Assembly: GCA_965226025.1 (NCBI GenBank)
Contig: CBDDCD010000002.1
Span: forward strand, 806,001-870,000
Length of the DNA stretch: 64,000 nt
Direction of reading: 5' to 3'
From: Moanibacter sp965226025
Lineage (GTDB): Bacteria > Verrucomicrobiota > Verrucomicrobiia > Opitutales > UBA2987
Below, one piece after another: positions 60,525 through 64,000 of this stretch (position 1 is its first letter; every line of letters starts with the position of its first letter). Below the pieces are notes generated by a model. It was given only the letters and a program-made list of their open reading frames with translations, was not told where the DNA came from and did no database searches. A program made the position numbers and the translations under genes.

Positions 60525-61042
60525 TACCTCTTCCCCTTAAACTTCGCCATCCCAAACATGAAAAGGGCGAGAATGGCGATGAAGAGAAAGAATAGGGTCG
60601 TTAGGGAAGCAAAGAAGGCGACAAGAAAATGGAGCTTGGCGATGAAGAGAGTCAGACCGAAGGCGAGGCCGGCGAGAATCATGAGGCCCGAGAGCCGGTC
60701 GAAACCGGGAATGTCATCGAAGCGAGACACTCGGGAGATAGCGTAGAGGGTCGCCACCATACAGAGTATAGGCCCCAGGTAGAGGATGAGGTCCACCTTC
60801 TCGAGGACGTTGACTCGCGCGATGAAAAGAAGATAAGCGAGAGCCACCGTAGTGCAAATTCCCGGCAGCACGGCAAGGTAGACCGGAACAGCAAGGAAAC
60901 AGTTGGCGGCGCGTGGGGAGAATCTCTTGACTATGGATCCTGCCCCCCAGGCAAGAAAAGGCAACGCCAGCATGGAAAAGGAAAGCTCTATCTTATACGC
61001 CTGTAGCCGGGCGATGAGATCGTAAAAGGAAGTCTCCTGCAT
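60524..61042 (-). CDS. Small multi-pass membrane protein of unknown function
   Basis: 172 residues with about five hydrophobic helices covering most of the chain (first at about 18-36, last at about 143-165). No motif recognised: short charged turns such as RFSPRAANCF and RVSRFDDIPGFDRLSG separate the helices, and the C-terminus is basic (MAKFKGKR). It is the most upstream gene of the minus-strand block that runs to the AAA ATPase, although a 349-bp repeat gap separates it from the next gene. Co-function with the PspA block is inferred from position only. Confidence 0.6.
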   Translation of the reverse strand: MQETSFYDLIARLQAYKIELSFSMLALPFLAWGAGSIVKRFSPRAANCFLAVPVYLAVLPGICTTVALAYLLFIARVNVLEKVDLILYLGPILCMVATLYAISRVSRFDDIPGFDRLSGLMILAGLAFGLTLFIAKLHFLVAFFASLTTLFFLFIAILALFMFGMAKFKGKR

Positions 61043-61149
61043 TAGCCCGCTCTCCTCTCAGCGGAGCAAACCTCCTCCCAAACCTTGTCTCGAGCCATTT
61101 CGATTGGCTGTGGCCTCGCTATCCTAGAATTGCTTCGCGGTGCCTGGCT

Positions 61150-61328
61150 CCCCCGGCCTTGCGCCGGGGTGGCGCAGGTTCTCTTGCCTAAGATCTGAGC
61201 TACGCCATCCTCCGCCGCCGTTCCCGACCCTCGCCGGCGCGAGAGTCGGGAACGGCGGCAGGGGATTTTGGTGATGGACCTCATTGTTTAGCTAGAAATC
61301 CTAACGATCCCCGGCGCAAGGCTGGGGG
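61150..61328. repeat. Family D element D3
   Basis: Outer units CCCCCGGCCTTGCGCCGGGG (61150-61169) and inverted CCCCGGCGCAAGGCTGGGGG (61309-61328). Central 21-bp arms (61214-61234 and 61239-61259, beginning GCCGCCGTTCCCGAC) with one mismatch and a CGGC loop. Lies downstream of atpC, where it could end transcription of the ATP synthase operon. A lone family C end (TAGCCCGC, 61043) and an A/B-like end (TCCGACAGACTGCGG, 61386) flank it. Confidence 0.88.
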
Positions 61329-61403
61329 ATTTCCGAAATCACAAAATGGTCACGGATTCACAGACTTTCGAAACAAATACAGACTCCGACAGACTGCGGG
61401 CTA

Positions 61404-61817
61404 CTAGAGGCGTCTCTGCTTGGCAAGTTTCTGGGCCAATGAGAAGCGGACGATGGTTTCGAGCTTCTCGATTTCGGCTGGGTCAATGCCGCTCTTTTCA
61501 GCTTCTTTCAGGGCCGCTTCGGCGCGGGCCTGTGCCTCCTCCACAGTTGTCAGATTAATCTCGTCGATATTGATGGCGCTCTCGGTGAGGACGGAGACTT
61601 TGTCTCCATAGATCTGTGCGAACCCCTTGTCCACGGCGAGAAATTCGATCTTCCCGTTAGTGGATACGACCAATTCACCGGGATTGAGCATCGTCAGAAT
61701 GGGGATATGTCCGGGCAGCACCCCCATTTCACCCTCGACCGTCGGAAGGACAACGGAGTCCGCAGCGCCGCTGTAGGCTTTTTTCTCCGGGGTAACGATC
61801 TCGAGGAGTAAGGACAT
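61404..61817 (-). CDS. atpC: ATP synthase F1 epsilon subunit
   Basis: 137 residues. Part of the F1 central stalk. The N-terminal beta sandwich shows LEIVTPEKKAYSGAADSVVLP and GEMGVLPGHIPILTMLNPGEL, followed by FAQIYGDKVSVLTESAI. The C-terminal helical hairpin (VEEAQARAEAALKEAEKSG) is present. It starts 12 bases behind atpD and is the last gene of the operon, as is usual. Repeat D3 follows. Confidence 0.95.
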   Translation of the reverse strand: MSLLLEIVTPEKKAYSGAADSVVLPTVEGEMGVLPGHIPILTMLNPGELVVSTNGKIEFLAVDKGFAQIYGDKVSVLTESAINIDEINLTTVEEAQARAEAALKEAEKSGIDPAEIEKLETIVRFSLAQKLAKQRRL

Positions 61818-61829
61818 GGCGTACTCCGA

Positions 61830-63251
61830 TCAGGCGCTTGCCTCGGCCGCCGCAACCGCTTCGTCGATCCCGCCTTTCATGTAGAAGTCATTTTCGGGGA
61901 CGTGGTCCAGTTCTCCATCGAGGATCATCTTAAAGCCCTTTATGGTATCCTCCACAGCGACGTAGGCCCCGGGAAAGCCGGTGAAGACTTCCGCCACGTG
62001 GAATGGTTGGGAGAGGAACTTCTGGATCTTTCTTGCCCTAAACACGATCTGCTTATCCTCGGGCGAGAGCTCATCGATCCCCAGAATGGCGATGATATCC
62101 TGCAGATCGTTGTAACGCTGCAGAACACTTTGGACACCTCGAGCGACCTGGAAATGCTCCTCCCCGACGATAACAGGATCAAGGGCATTGGAGGTCGAAG
62201 AGAGAGGATCAACCGCCGGATAAATTCCCAGCTCCGCGATTCGGCGCTCCAGGACAATGGTCGAATCGAGGTGGGCGAAAGTGGTGGCTGGAGCGGGGTC
62301 CGTCAAGTCGTCAGCCGGTACATAAATCGCCTGGAAGGAAGTGATCGAACCCTTCTTGGTTGAAGTGATCCGCTCCTGCAGCAACCCCATCTCCTGGGAG
62401 AGGGTCGGCTGGTAACCGACCGACGAAGGCGAGCGCCCAAGCAGAGCTGAGACCTCCGACCCCGCCTGGGAGAATCGAAAGATGTTATCGATGAAAAGAA
62501 GGACATCCTGGTTCTGCTCATCGCGGAAGTACTCGGCCATGGTGAGGCCGCTCAAGCCGACCCGCATCCGGGCACCCGGCGGTTCATTCATTTGCCCGTA
62601 ACAGAGCGCCACCTTCGAGTTCGAGATGTTTTTCAGATCAATCACGCCGGCTTCGGACATTTCATGGTAGAGATCGTTTCCCTCCCTGGAACGCTCCCCC
62701 ACCCCGCAAAAGACGGAATAGCCTCCGTGCGCCTTGGCGATGTTGTTGATCAATTCCATGATAACCACCGTCTTCCCCACGCCGGCGCCGCCGAAAGCGC
62801 CCACCTTGCCCCCTTTGATAAAAGGACAGACGAGATCGATCACCTTGATCCCCGTTTCCAGGATATTCGCCTGAATGTCCTGATCGATCAGGGGCGGAGG
62901 CGGTCGATGAATGGGATAGCGTTTTTCAAAATCCACCTCGCCTAGTTCGTCGACCGGTTCGCCAATCACGTTAAAGATGCGCCCCAGCACGCCAACACCG
63001 ACCGGAACCGAGATCGAGTCACCCGTATCGATGACTTCCATTCCACGGACCAAGCCTTCCGTCGAAGACATGGCAACGGTGCGTACGATTCCCTCGCCGA
63101 GGTGCTGCTGAACTTCGAGGACAAGTCGGGTTTTCTTTCCTCCGACTTCGAATTTCACTTCCAGCGCTTGATAGATCTCGGGAACCTTTCCCGCGTCGAA
63201 CTGAGCGTCGACCACGGCCCCGATGACTTGCACAATCTTTCCAGTGTTCAT
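61830..63251 (-). CDS. atpD: ATP synthase F1 beta subunit
   Basis: 473 residues. Catalytic subunit of the F1 motor. P-loop GGAGVGKTVVIMELINNIAK (about 157), the catalytic GVGERSREGNDLYHEM, the Walker B region QDVLLFIDNIFRFSQAGSEV and ALLGRSPSSVGYQPTL, then the DELSEED-type segment, here DELSPED (about 390). SPSSVGY replaces the more usual IPSAVGY. The N-terminus begins GKIVQVIGAVVDAQF, the classic beta start. Confidence 0.97.
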   Translation of the reverse strand: MNTGKIVQVIGAVVDAQFDAGKVPEIYQALEVKFEVGGKKTRLVLEVQQHLGEGIVRTVAMSSTEGLVRGMEVIDTGDSISVPVGVGVLGRIFNVIGEPVDELGEVDFEKRYPIHRPPPPLIDQDIQANILETGIKVIDLVCPFIKGGKVGAFGGAGVGKTVVIMELINNIAKAHGGYSVFCGVGERSREGNDLYHEMSEAGVIDLKNISNSKVALCYGQMNEPPGARMRVGLSGLTMAEYFRDEQNQDVLLFIDNIFRFSQAGSEVSALLGRSPSSVGYQPTLSQEMGLLQERITSTKKGSITSFQAIYVPADDLTDPAPATTFAHLDSTIVLERRIAELGIYPAVDPLSSTSNALDPVIVGEEHFQVARGVQSVLQRYNDLQDIIAILGIDELSPEDKQIVFRARKIQKFLSQPFHVAEVFTGFPGAYVAVEDTIKGFKMILDGELDHVPENDFYMKGGIDEAVAAAEASA

Positions 63252-63289
63252 TTCTGTTTCCCCAAGTTTTTCAAAAATCCGAATGATCG

Positions 63290-64000
63290 TCAGACGGCAA
63301 AACTGGCTGCCGAAATTTCAAGAATCTCCTGAGTGATCGAAGCCTGACGCACCTTGTTGTACTCGAGCGTGAGGTCGTCCACCAAGGAGTTCGCGTTGTC
63401 GGTTGCGGTTTTCATGGCGACCATGCGAGAACTGTGCTCCGAGGCTTTTGCCTCCAGAACCATTTGATAAATCTCTTGCTTGATGTATAGATTGAGAAGC
63501 TCATGGAGGATTTCATCAGCTCCCGGTTCGAAGTGGATTTCCCGATCATCGGTTCGGATTTCCACGGATTCGGCCGCCAGCTCGGCTTCCTTCGCGAAGA
63601 CGGACTTTAGATCCTTAAGCGGAATCAGCGGATTACGAGTCGGTGTCTGGATGAGCGTGTTTTCGAATCGAGAGTAGACGATTTCGATCGTGTCGATCTC
63701 TCCCTCCTCATAGGCCTTGATCATCAATTCCACGGCCGGCCTGACTTCGGCGAATCGAACCTGATCGGTGACCGAGAACTCGGCCACGAGATTCCTTCTC
63801 GCCCGACTCAGAAACTGCGCTCCCTTCCGCCCAAGGGTGACAAACTGCGCCTCGTCTTCAATCTCAGTGAGAAGACGAAACAAATTGGAGTTGAGCGGCC
63901 CGCAGAGTCCCTTGTCTGTGCTGATAAAGAGGATCCCTCTCTGTCGAACCTCGCGCTCCTCGAGAAAGGGGTGCTGAAATTCGGTCACCCTCTCGCCCAC
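63290..64000 (-). CDS. atpG: ATP synthase F1 gamma subunit, 5' end outside window
   Basis: The last 236 residues of the gamma subunit; the frame is open to the right edge. Gamma forms the rotating shaft inside the alpha/beta hexamer. Typical segments are ILFISTDKGLCGPLNSNLFR near the visible start, DTIEIVYSRFENTLIQTPT, and the C-terminal helix SSRMVAMKTATDNANSLVDD followed by NKVRQASITQEILEI, the strongly conserved end. It lies 38 bases upstream of atpD. Together with atpD and atpC this is the usual order; atpA is expected just beyond the window. Confidence 0.96.
   Translation of the reverse strand: MGERVTEFQHPFLEEREVRQRGILFISTDKGLCGPLNSNLFRLLTEIEDEAQFVTLGRKGAQFLSRARRNLVAEFSVTDQVRFAEVRPAVELMIKAYEEGEIDTIEIVYSRFENTLIQTPTRNPLIPLKDLKSVFAKEAELAAESVEIRTDDREIHFEPGADEILHELLNLYIKQEIYQMVLEAKASEHSSRMVAMKTATDNANSLVDDLTLEYNKVRQASITQEILEISAASFAV

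Noticed and set aside
1..64000. CRISPR array
   Set aside because: Repeats are dispersed and of several families; nowhere is there a short direct repeat with regular unique spacers, and no cas genes are present.

Overview
The window looks like a piece of chromosome from a Gram-negative bacterium of roughly mid-50s percent GC, most likely in the Verrucomicrobiota/Opitutae neighbourhood. This is an inference from gene content: a TonB-dependent receptor, AsmA-like envelope proteins, NfeD plus FloA, an Asp23/AmaP pair in a cell with an outer membrane, and a PspA/DUF2170/DUF350 system. I have no phylogenetic marker that proves it. Most genes are ordinary housekeeping genes, separated by an exceptionally dense set of small repeats.

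Layout. 1-6.1 kb (+): 3' end of an AsmA-like gene, nfo, accB-accC, Asp23 and an AmaP-like anchor. 6.1-7.8 kb: a complete IS110-family element with a readable bridge RNA. 8-11 kb: thiE and an IS1634-type element killed by one amber codon. 11-16 kb (-): grpE-dnaJ-prmA, an AsmA-like membrane protein, manA. 16-20 kb (+): ftsK and a RodZ-like gene. 20-25.7 kb (-): NfeD-NfeD-FloA, split by an ISAs1-type element carrying a DruA-like (DUF4338) domain. 25.7-27.6 kb: a nested palindrome, a decayed membrane gene and queG. 27.6-32.5 kb: an S9 peptidase and a CHASE-domain gene broken by a DDE insertion sequence. 32.6-38 kb: TonB receptor, uridine phosphorylase, a Bax inhibitor-1 remnant and a REP-associated transposase (RAYT). 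38-46.8 kb: a membrane-fused spermidine synthase, an IS256 element, an orphan membrane protein, a Tat/lipoprotein flavoprotein, DUF350 and an SPFH-like protein. 46.9-52.4 kb: CPBP protease, sialidase-like protein, GNAT, a tRNA with anticodon CAU and a split ABC exporter. 52.7-61 kb: AAA ATPase, AdoMet decarboxylase, PspA, DUF2170, K+ channel and three orphan genes. 61.4-64 kb (-): atpG (partial), atpD, atpC.

Two things stand out. First, at least eight repeat families lie between the genes. Family A (98 bp, four copies) and family B (67 bp, four copies) share inverted ends of the type TAGGAATCTGTCGG. Family C is 93-94 bp with ends TAGCCCGCTTTT. Their first three bases are TAG, and in at least six genes that TAG is the stop codon. 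Family D (about 170-185 bp) has two inverted REP-like hairpins around a near-perfect central hairpin whose sequence is different in every copy. Second, the IS110 element sits exactly inside a family B copy. Both the target and donor guides of its bridge RNA can be read and match the two junctions.

Functionally, the spermidine synthase, flavoprotein, DUF350, AdoMet decarboxylase, PspA, DUF2170, K+ channel and AAA genes resemble an expanded version of the E. coli yjf (PspA-like) locus. This suggests a polyamine-linked envelope stress system, split here into two blocks.
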